Notes: generated from the sequence alone by a model not told the origin. Shown: positions 1 through 6,271, counted from the stretch's first letter. The stretch is 6,828 bases of DNA from Comamonadaceae bacterium (GCA_947374535.1 CANCCJ010000131.1:1-6828), one strand, 5' to 3'. Numbers and translations are program-made.

Positions 1-572
1 TCGGTGCTCAGTTCAAACTCCTGCGGCAGTACGTCCACCAAGTCCACACCTGGGGTGTAGTTGATTTCGGTCACTTGTGTGGACCCTATCAGATGATCTT
101 CATTGCTTTTGGCCATTTCACCCATGGCTGTGGCGCCGTTGGGGAACACTCGAAATTTGCTGCGCAAACTTTCATCAAGTCCAAGTGCTTTGAGCACGCT
201 CATGAAATGAATGCCCGCAGTGGCTTTGTCGGGGTCTGGAAAGTAAATGCCTTGTGCTGCGCTCATCGCTGCATGCAGTTCGTCACGCGTTTTGACGCTG
301 GGGTGTGCGGTGCCGCTGCGCACAGCAACGCCTGTTTTCACACGACCCAATGAACGCGCGCTGCCTGCCACCACATGGCCCGAGGCGATGAGTTGCTCAA
401 TCAGTGGTTTGGTGAGGATGATCACATCACATGGCGCCCCCCCGATAAGTTGGTCACGCATTTGGCCCACAGCACTGAAGGTACCGTGAATCGATGTGCC
501 TGTGACTTTTTCAAATTCAGCCTGAACGGCTTTGACCACGGCTGCGGCTGCGCCGCCACTCAATACATGCAT
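1..572 (-). CDS. ModA-like substrate-binding-domain protein, no signal peptide, 3' end outside window
   Basis: The visible 190 residues, read without a stop from an ATG at 572 to the left edge, resemble the type II periplasmic-binding fold of molybdate-binding ModA-like proteins (SBP_bac_11 type). Seen: an N-terminal beta strand and ligand loop (VLSGGAAAAV, residues 3-12), a second Ser-containing loop (TFSAVGQMRDQL, 31-42), the PCDVIILT strand (47-54), YFPDPDKATAGIHF (110-123), FPNGATAM (143-150) and TQVTEI (165-170). Family members are usually about 230-250 residues, so some 45-60 are missing beyond the edge. The start lies 23 bases after the large-subunit stop, behind a weak purine-rich GAAGAG. 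The frame upstream of the ATG has no better start and no hydrophobic leader, so the protein appears cytoplasmic, unlike true ModA. A run of seven G on the coding strand (437-443) stays in frame. Its place after a molybdoenzyme suggests a role in molybdate or cofactor handling; that is inference. It could bind a different oxyanion or organic ligand. Confidence 0.85.
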   Translation of the reverse strand, partial: MHVLSGGAAAAVVKAVQAEFEKVTGTSIHGTFSAVGQMRDQLIGGAPCDVIILTKPLIEQLIASGHVVAGSARSLGRVKTGVAVRSGTAHPSVKTRDELHAAMSAAQGIYFPDPDKATAGIHFMSVLKALGLDESLRSKFRVFPNGATAMGEMAKSNEDHLIGSTQVTEINYTPGVDLVDVLPQEFELST

Positions 573-595
573 GTTGTGCTCTTCTTTGGTGAGGT

Positions 596-2794
596 TTAAG
601 AATGGACCGATGGGGTTTCGGCCTCGATGGTTTTCAGTAAATTTTCGGGCGTGAAAGGCATGGCATGCATGCGCACGCCGATGGCATCAAAAATGGCATT
701 GGCAATGGCGGCACACGTCGGGCCCGAGCTGCATTCGCCGGCCCCCAATGAGGGCTCGTGGGGTTGTGACATGAGGGCCACTTCAACTGCAGGCATGTCG
801 CTGAATTTCAAGATGGGGTAGTTGTCCCAGTTGTTTGAGGCAATGCCTTGCGAGCTGAGTTGGGCAGCTTCGCACAATACCCAGCTGGCGGCTTGTAATG
901 CACCGCCTTCAATTTGATTGGCTGCGCCATCTGCATCCACGACATGGCCTAGGTCAACCGCTGTCCACAGTTTGTGTAGCTTCACTTTTTCTTCCACCAC
1001 CAACTCGACCACCACGGCGCAATACGCACCTGTGTTTTTGTAGCGTGCATAGGCCAAGCCGCGTCCCCAGCCCTCGGGTTTGTTGTCGGGGCGGGGCGTA
1101 GTCCAGCCCGCCATGTCCGCTACTTTTTGCAGCACAGCCACGGCACGCGCTTGTCCTGTGCTGCGCAGGTGTGCCAGACGAAAGGCCAGGGGGTCTTGTG
1201 CGCAACGCAAAGCCAATTCGTCCATCACCGACTCAGCGGCGAACACATTGGTGGGTGCGCCCAAAGCGCGCATAGCAGACACGCGAAACGGCATGTTCAA
1301 CACGCGGTGGTTGAGCACCTTGACCGATGCAATGTCGTAGGGCGGCTGTGCATTGCGCTCAGAGCCACCTCCCACAGCCATGGCGGCGTTGACCGCCATC
1401 GTCACCGGATGTGGCTGTGCGGTTTGCCAGGTGCCAAGCAAGGCCGGTGTTTTGCCACGACCTGGGCGTGTGCCGTGACCTTGGCTCCAAACGGTTTGCG
1501 TCCATTCGGCAATGTGCCCCTCGGCATTCACGCCCGCATGAATTTCCACCGCCATGGCGGGTGCCAGCGGTGCATGGCCCAGCTCGGCTTGGCGCGTCCA
1601 TTGCACGCGCACCGGACGACCGGGTACCAATTGGGCGAGCCATGCGGCATCAAAAGCCACATCGTCTGCGCCGTTGTGGCCGTAGCAGCCTGCCCCTTCA
1701 ACGTGTGACACCTGCACCTGCGCGGGTGGCATGTCAAATGCCAAAGCGATGTCACGGCGCAAGTTATAAATGCCTTGGCTGTGGCTCCACACTTCTAGTT
1801 GCTGCGCATCATCCGTCCATTGCGCCAAGGCACAACACAAACCAATCGAGGCATGTTGCAAATAGGGGCGATGAAATTCAGCACGTATGTGGTGCAGCTC
1901 GTCTGTTGGCGCGTTGTCCGTGGTGTCAGCCACCACTGTGGTGTCTAAGGTTTGAGCTTTGAGCCAATTGGGTAAATCTTGGGCGTCAGGCACTTCTGAA
2001 TGGCAACGCCAGAATTTGCCTTGCGCCACACCGTCTTCGATGTGCCGCACAATTTTTGACAAAGCGTATTCGGTCTGTGTCAACACACCCAACAGCACAC
2101 CGTTTTGATGCACGCACAGCACACCACTTTGCGCTTGCACATGATGGACCAAGGCTTGCATCTCGTGCGCGATGACTTCGGCGGTGAGCGTACCCGGCCT
2201 GAACACCATGCCGTGGCACATGCCCGGTAACACGCGGTCGTGAATGTACTCAAACTCACCAAACACTTTGCTGGCTACGTCGGGACGAAGCGCGTTTGGC
2301 TTTGTTGGCGATGCACCCATGTCTTGCGACGCATGTATTGACTGCACATGCATGGTGTCAATGGCGCTTTGCCACATCTCAGCAGACGTCAGTTCGGCAT
2401 AGCTGGCGTGTCGTGTTTTGTTTTCTACATGTGTTTGCAGTGAGAACGCGCCATTCGCACACCGTACAGTCGCCACGTCGACACCGCAACGCTGTGCCAT
2501 GACTAAGCGGCACATTTCTCGCCAATGTGCGGCGGCGCATCGCAACGCTGCGCCTGAGTGTTGCACCGACAAGCTGCCAGACGTCACCGCTTCATCGGGG
2601 CTGGTGTGTGTGCTGGCTGGTACCGTGGCGATGCTCGCGGGCGAGAGCCGCAATTCTTGCGCCACGATCAACCGCAGTGCGTGTGAAATGCCTTGCCCCA
2701 AATCGACCTTGCCAGAGAACGCTTGCACCTGACCCGCGACATCTAAGCCCAGCCACTGGCGCAGAAACGGATGTGCTTTGAGCGATTCCGACAT
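596..2794 (-). CDS. Molybdopterin-binding large subunit of a xanthine dehydrogenase-family hydroxylase
   Basis: This 732-residue protein is the catalytic subunit of a molybdenum hydroxylase of the isoquinoline 1-oxidoreductase beta/nicotinate dehydrogenase large-subunit type. These enzymes use molybdopterin cytosine dinucleotide to hydroxylate a ring carbon or oxidise an aldehyde with water-derived oxygen. Domain order is that of the IorB/NicB group: a cofactor-binding segment first (SGKVDLGQGI, 27-36; TSPDEAVTSGS, 64-74), then the hammerhead domain (EYIHDRVLPGMCHG, 182-195), then the main cofactor domains (HRPYLQHASIG, 308-318; EGAGCYGHNGADD, 366-378; MRALGAPTNVFAAES, 508-522). GAGE at 684-687 supplies the expected catalytic glutamate, E687. 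No Tat or Sec signal is seen, and there is no C-terminal cytochrome c extension as in NicB. The ATG at 2794 overlaps the small-subunit stop by one base (TGATG). The frame stays open up to 3148, but those extra residues overlie the [2Fe-2S] gene and are low-complexity Arg/His/Cys-rich. Substrate unknown. Confidence 0.92.
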   Translation of the reverse strand: MSESLKAHPFLRQWLGLDVAGQVQAFSGKVDLGQGISHALRLIVAQELRLSPASIATVPASTHTSPDEAVTSGSLSVQHSGAALRCAAAHWREMCRLVMAQRCGVDVATVRCANGAFSLQTHVENKTRHASYAELTSAEMWQSAIDTMHVQSIHASQDMGASPTKPNALRPDVASKVFGEFEYIHDRVLPGMCHGMVFRPGTLTAEVIAHEMQALVHHVQAQSGVLCVHQNGVLLGVLTQTEYALSKIVRHIEDGVAQGKFWRCHSEVPDAQDLPNWLKAQTLDTTVVADTTDNAPTDELHHIRAEFHRPYLQHASIGLCCALAQWTDDAQQLEVWSHSQGIYNLRRDIALAFDMPPAQVQVSHVEGAGCYGHNGADDVAFDAAWLAQLVPGRPVRVQWTRQAELGHAPLAPAMAVEIHAGVNAEGHIAEWTQTVWSQGHGTRPGRGKTPALLGTWQTAQPHPVTMAVNAAMAVGGGSERNAQPPYDIASVKVLNHRVLNMPFRVSAMRALGAPTNVFAAESVMDELALRCAQDPLAFRLAHLRSTGQARAVAVLQKVADMAGWTTPRPDNKPEGWGRGLAYARYKNTGAYCAVVVELVVEEKVKLHKLWTAVDLGHVVDADGAANQIEGGALQAASWVLCEAAQLSSQGIASNNWDNYPILKFSDMPAVEVALMSQPHEPSLGAGECSSGPTCAAIANAIFDAIGVRMHAMPFTPENLLKTIEAETPSVHS

Positions 2795-3270
2795 CACGCC
2801 GCCGCAGACTGGGTTGCTGCTTTTTCGATGGCCCGTATCACACGGTTGTGTGCGCCGCAGCGGCACAAGTGGCCATCGAGTACTTGCACAATCTCTTGCC
2901 GAGTCGGGTGTGCTTGGCGTTGCAGCAAAGCCGCGGCTGACATCAAGATGCCGCTGGTGCAAAAACCGCATTGCATGGCTTGTTCTTCGATGAAGGCGGT
3001 TTGCAGAGCGTGAGGTGCCTCGCGAGTGCCGAGGCCTTCTACCGTGGTGATGTGTTTGCCTTGCACCGACCACAGCGGGGTTTCGCAGGCTGCCACGGCA
3101 TGCCCCTCCACAATCACACGGCAAGCACCACATGCGCCTTGGCCGCAACCCATGCGGGTGGCTTTGAGGTGCAGCGTGTTGCGCAATACATCCAGCAGGC
3201 TTTGCCCGCTGTCGCCTTGCACCGACACCTCGTGTCCGTTGACGTGAAACGCCACCAAGGTCTGACTCAT
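2794..3270 (-). CDS. [2Fe-2S] small subunit of a molybdenum hydroxylase
   Basis: This 158-residue protein is the electron-transfer subunit partnering the large subunit encoded immediately downstream. It carries two [2Fe-2S] clusters that pass electrons from the molybdenum centre. An N-terminal plant-type ferredoxin domain has cluster ligands C42, C47, C50 (MGCGQGACGAC) and C62. The C-terminal helical domain has C101, C104 (QCGFC) and C136, C138 (LCRCG). All eight ligands are present, and the length matches the roughly 150-170 residues usual for IorA/CoxS/NicA-type subunits. The ATG lies three bases after the stop of the upstream Bug receptor (TGA-TCC-ATG). Only a weak GGA is available as ribosome binding site, so translational coupling is likely. 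The stop overlaps the large-subunit start, which supports equal production of both subunits. Which member of the family it is cannot be told from this sequence. Confidence 0.95.
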   Translation of the reverse strand: MSQTLVAFHVNGHEVSVQGDSGQSLLDVLRNTLHLKATRMGCGQGACGACRVIVEGHAVAACETPLWSVQGKHITTVEGLGTREAPHALQTAFIEEQAMQCGFCTSGILMSAAALLQRQAHPTRQEIVQVLDGHLCRCGAHNRVIRAIEKAATQSAAA

Positions 3271-3273
3271 GGA

Positions 3274-4251
3274 TCAGTCCGCTTTAGCGCCAGACACTTT
3301 GACGATGTTGGCCCACTTGGCAATGTCTGCATTGAGGTAATGATCAAACTCGGCCACTGTCATCGACATGGGCACAGCGCCTTGTTTGGCCCAAGCGGTT
3401 TTCACTTCGGGGTTGTTCACAATTTTGCGAATCTCAGCGTTGAGTTTGTTCACGATGTCACCCGGTGTGCCTTTGGGGGCCATGAAGCCCAGCCAAATGG
3501 TGGCTTCGTATTTGGGCACTGTTTCTGCCACGGTGGGTACATCGGGCAAGTTGGCAGAGCGTGACAGTCCTGTGGCACCGAGCATGCGCACTTGGCCGTT
3601 GCGTGCAAATTCGGCCATGGTGGTTTCGGCATCAAACATCACATCCACTTGGCCGCCTACGATGTCGGTGCGTGCGCCCGAGCTGCCTTTGTAGGGCACA
3701 TGCGTCATGTCGATGCCCGCCATGTATTTGAACAACTCACCCGCCATGTGATAGGGCGTGCCGTTGCCCGACGATGCAAAGTTGAGCTTGCCTGGTTTGG
3801 ATTTGGCCAAGGCTACCAATTCACTGACGTTCTTGACCGGCACGGAAGGATGTACCACCAACAGCAAGTTGGAGTAGTTCACGGGGGCGATGCCCACAAA
3901 GTCTTTCATCAGCGCAAAAGGCTTTTTGGGGATGAGTGACTCATTCACCGTTTGGGTGTTGGACATCATCAACAAGGTGTAGCCATCTGCAGGCGACTTG
4001 GCTGCAAAGTCAGTGCCGATGATGGAGCCTGCGCCTGGTTTGTTGTCAATCACAAAAGGTTGCTTAAGCTCATCGGTCAAGCGCTGCGCCATGAAACGGG
4101 CGTAATTGTCGGCAGGGCCACCAGCTGCAAAAGGCACCACGATTTTGACGGGGCGGTTGGGGTAGCTTTGCGCATTTTGCGCGTGCGCGAGGCCAGAGGC
4201 CATTGCCAAACCAAGTGCCATGAGTTTGAAAGTGCGTGAAATTTTTACCAT
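3274..4251 (-). CDS. Bug-family (TctC-type) tripartite tricarboxylate transporter receptor, second copy
   Basis: A 325-residue periplasmic solute receptor. Family members bind carboxylates (citrate, dicarboxylates, nicotinate, aromatic acids and others) and can deliver them to TctAB membrane proteins encoded elsewhere. A Sec signal peptide is evident: positive start, hydrophobic core about residues 8-21, likely cleavage after AHA at 24. The mature protein opens with the family signature SYPNRPVKIVVPFAAGGPAD (29-48), whose loop helps hold the ligand carboxylate. DGYTLL (89-94), the FASSGNGTPYHMAGE segment (158-172), THVPYKGSSGA (183-193) and LPDVPTVAE (235-243) are all typical. GGAG (4259-4262) sits seven bases before the ATG. 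It follows the other Bug gene by 50 bases and runs almost directly into the [2Fe-2S] gene, so its ligand may be the hydroxylase substrate (inference). It is clearly diverged from its neighbour, not a fresh duplicate. Confidence 0.95.
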   Translation of the reverse strand: MVKISRTFKLMALGLAMASGLAHAQNAQSYPNRPVKIVVPFAAGGPADNYARFMAQRLTDELKQPFVIDNKPGAGSIIGTDFAAKSPADGYTLLMMSNTQTVNESLIPKKPFALMKDFVGIAPVNYSNLLLVVHPSVPVKNVSELVALAKSKPGKLNFASSGNGTPYHMAGELFKYMAGIDMTHVPYKGSSGARTDIVGGQVDVMFDAETTMAEFARNGQVRMLGATGLSRSANLPDVPTVAETVPKYEATIWLGFMAPKGTPGDIVNKLNAEIRKIVNNPEVKTAWAKQGAVPMSMTVAEFDHYLNADIAKWANIVKVSGAKAD

Positions 4252-4258
4252 GAGTTGT

Positions 4259-4262
4259 CTCC
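4259..4262 (-). promoter_or_regulatory. Ribosome binding site of the second Bug receptor
   Basis: GGAG, seven bases before the ATG at 4249-4251, in a leader much like that of the first receptor (GGAGACAA in both). Confidence 0.7.
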
Positions 4263-4301
4263 GTTGTGTGAACGTTTATGTGGTTTGCTGATCTCTGCGT
4301 A

Positions 4302-5288
4302 TCAGTCAACTTTGCCAATGCGAGCCACGAGAGCACTCATTTCTTTGGCATCAGTTTGTACGAAGCGTTCAAAGTCGGGTGCGTCTTGGTACATGAAGGA
4401 AGTGCCAGAAGCAGTCAATGCGCCAACTGCGCGAGCATCTTGCGCAGCAAACTTAGCGGCTTGGCGCAAACTGTCCACCACAGCGGCAGGTGTATCGGTC
4501 GGGACAAACATGCCAGACCATTGCGAGTACTGAATCGGTACGCCCAATTCTTTGAAGCTCGGCACATCGGGCATGCTGGCTAATCGGCCTTCGCCCCAAT
4601 GCGCCAAGGCACGTAGGCGACCTGATGCAATTTGTTGTTTCACACTGGCGGGTCCGGTGGACACAGCATCAATTTGTCCGCTGAGCAAGGACATGACTGC
4701 GGGTGCTGCACCGGTGTAGGGGACGTGCAACATGAATGTATTGGTAGCTACTTTGAGCTGCTCCATCGGCACATGCATGGTGCCGTAGTTGCCAGATGAA
4801 CCAAACGAAATTTTTCCTGGATTGGCTTTGGCGTAGGCCATGAACTCTGCATAGGTTTTCCATGGACTGTCCGCGCGCACCACCAGCACCGTGGGGTCGG
4901 CGGTGAAACGGGCAATGGGCTTGAGCTGGTTCACCAGATACATGGGTGCGCGCTGCAAAATTTTGTCTGCCTCAGGCAGGACCACCAAAGAAGACAGCGA
5001 CATGAGCACGGTGTAACCATCGCCCTTGGACTTGGCCACTTGTGCCATGCCAATGCCACCGCCTGCACCACCTTTGTTTTCCACCACGATGGGTTGCTTC
5101 AAGTAGCGCGACATGGCCTCGGCCACTGGGCGACCGACCGTGTCCGCCACGCCGCCCGGCGGGAAAGGCACCACCATGGTGATGGGCTTGGTGGGGTAGG
5201 TCTGTGCCGTTGCCGTGAGGCTGATGAATGCAGTCGGGATAGCGACAGCCAAGCTCAGTGCACTTTGCATCCATTGACGTCGTTTCAT
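4302..5288 (-). CDS. Bug-family (TctC-type) tripartite tricarboxylate transporter receptor, first copy
   Basis: A 328-residue periplasmic solute receptor of the TctC/Bug family. The N-terminus MKRRQWMQ plus a hydrophobic stretch to about residue 27 is an export signal, with likely cleavage after ATA at 28. The twin arginine followed by a hydrophobic residue is Tat-like but not a full consensus, so Sec export is equally possible. The mature start carries the family signature (YPTKPITMVVPFPPGG, 31-46, then AD at 48-49). Further family landmarks are NKGGAGGGIG (71-80), DGYTVLMSLSS (90-100), ISFGSSGNYGTMHV (160-173), HVPYTGAAPAV (188-198) and MPDVPSF (239-245). AGGAG (5296-5300) lies seven bases before the ATG. 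No TctA/TctB membrane genes are in the window, as is common for such orphan receptors in Burkholderiales. The ligand is unknown; the context suggests an organic acid fed into the pathway of this operon. Confidence 0.95.
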   Translation of the reverse strand: MKRRQWMQSALSLAVAIPTAFISLTATAQTYPTKPITMVVPFPPGGVADTVGRPVAEAMSRYLKQPIVVENKGGAGGGIGMAQVAKSKGDGYTVLMSLSSLVVLPEADKILQRAPMYLVNQLKPIARFTADPTVLVVRADSPWKTYAEFMAYAKANPGKISFGSSGNYGTMHVPMEQLKVATNTFMLHVPYTGAAPAVMSLLSGQIDAVSTGPASVKQQIASGRLRALAHWGEGRLASMPDVPSFKELGVPIQYSQWSGMFVPTDTPAAVVDSLRQAAKFAAQDARAVGALTASGTSFMYQDAPDFERFVQTDAKEMSALVARIGKVD

Positions 5289-5295
5289 GTCTTGT

Positions 5296-5300
5296 CTCCT
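5296..5300 (-). promoter_or_regulatory. Ribosome binding site of the first Bug receptor
   Basis: AGGAG, seven bases before the ATG at 5286-5288. The independent strong site, in contrast to the weakly served enzyme subunit genes, fits the high receptor level expected of a periplasmic binding protein. Confidence 0.75.
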
Positions 5301-5312
5301 TCGGTTTTTGCC

Positions 5313-5339
5313 AGCAGGTCAGGCGAATGCTTGCCTGCT
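5313..5339 (+). other. Terminator-like hairpin facing the plus strand in the FAH-Bug gap
   Basis: AGCAGG (5313-5318) pairs with CCTGCT (5334-5339), and an alternative inner pairing joins CAGGC (5320-5324) with GCCTG (5333-5337). On the plus strand the stem is followed by a T-rich stretch with T5 at 5339-5343. It therefore resembles an intrinsic terminator only for plus-strand transcripts, yet no plus-strand gene exists here. On the minus strand it may simply be an intercistronic hairpin affecting mRNA processing or stability ahead of the receptor gene. Confidence 0.25.
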
Positions 5340-5347
5340 TTTTAGTT

Positions 5348-6220
5348 TTAAACGAAACGGTTTTCGATGCTGCCCACGCCGTCAATTTCGACGCGGATCA
5401 CATCGCCTTTGGCGATGTAGCGGGGTGGGGTCAAGCCCATGCCCACACCGGCGGGCGTGCCCGTGGCGATGATGTCACCGGGGTAGAGCGTGATGCCGCG
5501 TGAGATGGTTTCGATCAGTGTGGGGATGTCGAAAATCATGTTTTCGGTGGGGCCATCTTGGCGCAATTCACCGTTGACCCAGCAACGCACGCGGGTGTTA
5601 CGGCCATCCACCTCGTCAGCCGTCACGAGCCAAGGGCCCATGGGGCAGAACGTGTCAAACGATTTACCCATGTCCCACTGTTGGTGTCGCATTTGCACAT
5701 CGCGTGCGGTCACGTCGTTGACCACGGTGTAGCCAAACACATGGCTCATGGCATCGGCTTGGGCGATGTTCTTGCCGCCTTTGCCAATCACCACAGCCAA
5801 TTCAGCTTCGTAGTCGATTTGGTCGGAAACGGCCGCACCTGGCAAATGCACATCGGCTGTTGGGCCCACCACGCACTCGGGCACTTTGGTGAACACGATG
5901 GGCCACGCCTTGGTGTCGGTGTTGCTGTCTTTGAAAACAGAGGCTTGCAGCTCTTTGGCATGCGCATGGTAGTTGCGGCCCACGCACCAAACGTTGCGGC
6001 GAGGAACAGGCAAGGGTGCTTCGAGATGGACATGCGTGATGTCGTGTGGTGTGCCTGCTAGCTCCGGCAAGGGGTGACCAGCCACCATGGCTTCAATGAT
6101 GGGCTGAGCGCCGTGATGGGCTTGGTCTTCGGTGAGGGCAAAGGCTGTGACGTGTTTGCCGTCGGCAGAAACTTGGCCAACATGGCGCTGTCCGTTCAGC
6201 ATGAAAGTAGCAATGCGCAA
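5348..6220 (-). CDS. Fumarylacetoacetate hydrolase (FAH) family protein
   Basis: A 290-residue cytoplasmic, metal-dependent enzyme of the FAH superfamily. Members hydrolyse or decarboxylate acylpyruvate-type compounds (fumarylpyruvate, 2-oxohept-3-ene-dioate, 2-keto-3-deoxy sugar acids) late in aromatic or sugar catabolism. A short N-terminal domain (about 1-70) is followed by the catalytic domain: VGRNYHAHAKE (80-90) with the usual H87/E90 positions, metal ligands E138 and E140 in DYEAELAVVIG (136-146), D169 in VVNDVTARD (166-174), K186 in GKSFDTFCPMGP, and GTPAGVG (254-260). Length is normal for the family. The start is a TTG, chosen because a strong AGGAGA sits six bases upstream; the next in-frame ATG is residue 7 and has no such site. 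It appears to be the first gene of the operon, with a 59-base gap to the Bug gene. Without the ring-cleavage genes the substrate cannot be assigned. Confidence 0.93.
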   Translation of the reverse strand: MRIATFMLNGQRHVGQVSADGKHVTAFALTEDQAHHGAQPIIEAMVAGHPLPELAGTPHDITHVHLEAPLPVPRRNVWCVGRNYHAHAKELQASVFKDSNTDTKAWPIVFTKVPECVVGPTADVHLPGAAVSDQIDYEAELAVVIGKGGKNIAQADAMSHVFGYTVVNDVTARDVQMRHQQWDMGKSFDTFCPMGPWLVTADEVDGRNTRVRCWVNGELRQDGPTENMIFDIPTLIETISRGITLYPGDIIATGTPAGVGMGLTPPRYIAKGDVIRVEIDGVGSIENRFV

Positions 6221-6225
6221 AATGT

Positions 6226-6231
6226 TCTCCT
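6226..6231 (-). promoter_or_regulatory. Ribosome binding site fixing the TTG start of the FAH gene
   Basis: AGGAGA lies on the minus strand with its AGGAG core six bases before the TTG at 6218-6220. It is the strongest Shine-Dalgarno match near this gene. The first in-frame ATG, at 6200-6202, has nothing comparable, so the TTG is the better start. Confidence 0.75.
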
Positions 6232-6234
6232 GAG

Positions 6235-6271
6235 ATGAATGATTGGTTTGTCTTAGACCAATTCAATTCAT
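6235..6271. promoter_or_regulatory. 37-bp imperfect dyad: candidate operator or leader stem-loop
   Basis: On the plus strand the left arm is ATGAAT-G-ATTGGT (6235-6247) and the right arm ACCAAT-TCA-ATTCAT (6257-6271), around a nine-base centre. That gives two blocks of six paired bases separated by an unequal bulge. Nested inside, offset by two bases, is a near-palindrome TTTGTCTTAGACCAA (6247-6261) with six of seven pairs matching; its GT...AC core recalls operators of FadR-type GntR regulators. The dyad sits between the candidate -10 and the ribosome binding site. It could therefore bind a repressor over the transcription start or fold in the mRNA next to the Shine-Dalgarno sequence. Symmetry is seen; function is inferred. 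Confidence 0.45.

Noticed and set aside
75..599. Three plus-strand open frames at the left end as possible genes.
   Set aside because: The minus strand here encodes a clear ModA-like protein without interruption; the plus frames overlap one another and match nothing recognisable.
1127..1962. Overlapping plus-strand open frames of 193 and 183 codons inside the large-subunit gene.
   Set aside because: They are antisense to a conserved protein and low-complexity, rich in Arg, His, Cys and Ala, as expected of shadow frames in GC-rich DNA.
2795..3148. N-terminal extension of the large-subunit frame up to 3148 (850 residues in total).
   Set aside because: The extra 118 residues overlie the [2Fe-2S] gene, are rich in Arg, His and Cys without a domain, and the ATG at 2794 gives a normal N-terminus coupled to the small-subunit stop.
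596..3270. Naming the enzyme as nicotinate dehydrogenase or isoquinoline 1-oxidoreductase.
   Set aside because: Motifs support the shared family only. The NicB cytochrome extension is absent and substrate-specific residues cannot be judged without an alignment.
2971..3564. Open plus-strand frame of 197 codons spanning the [2Fe-2S] and second Bug genes.
   Set aside because: It lies antisense across two well-supported genes and has no recognisable domain; composition explains it as a shadow frame.
3274..5288. The two Bug genes as a recent tandem duplication.
   Set aside because: They share only family-wide motifs; signal peptides, loops and C-termini differ throughout.
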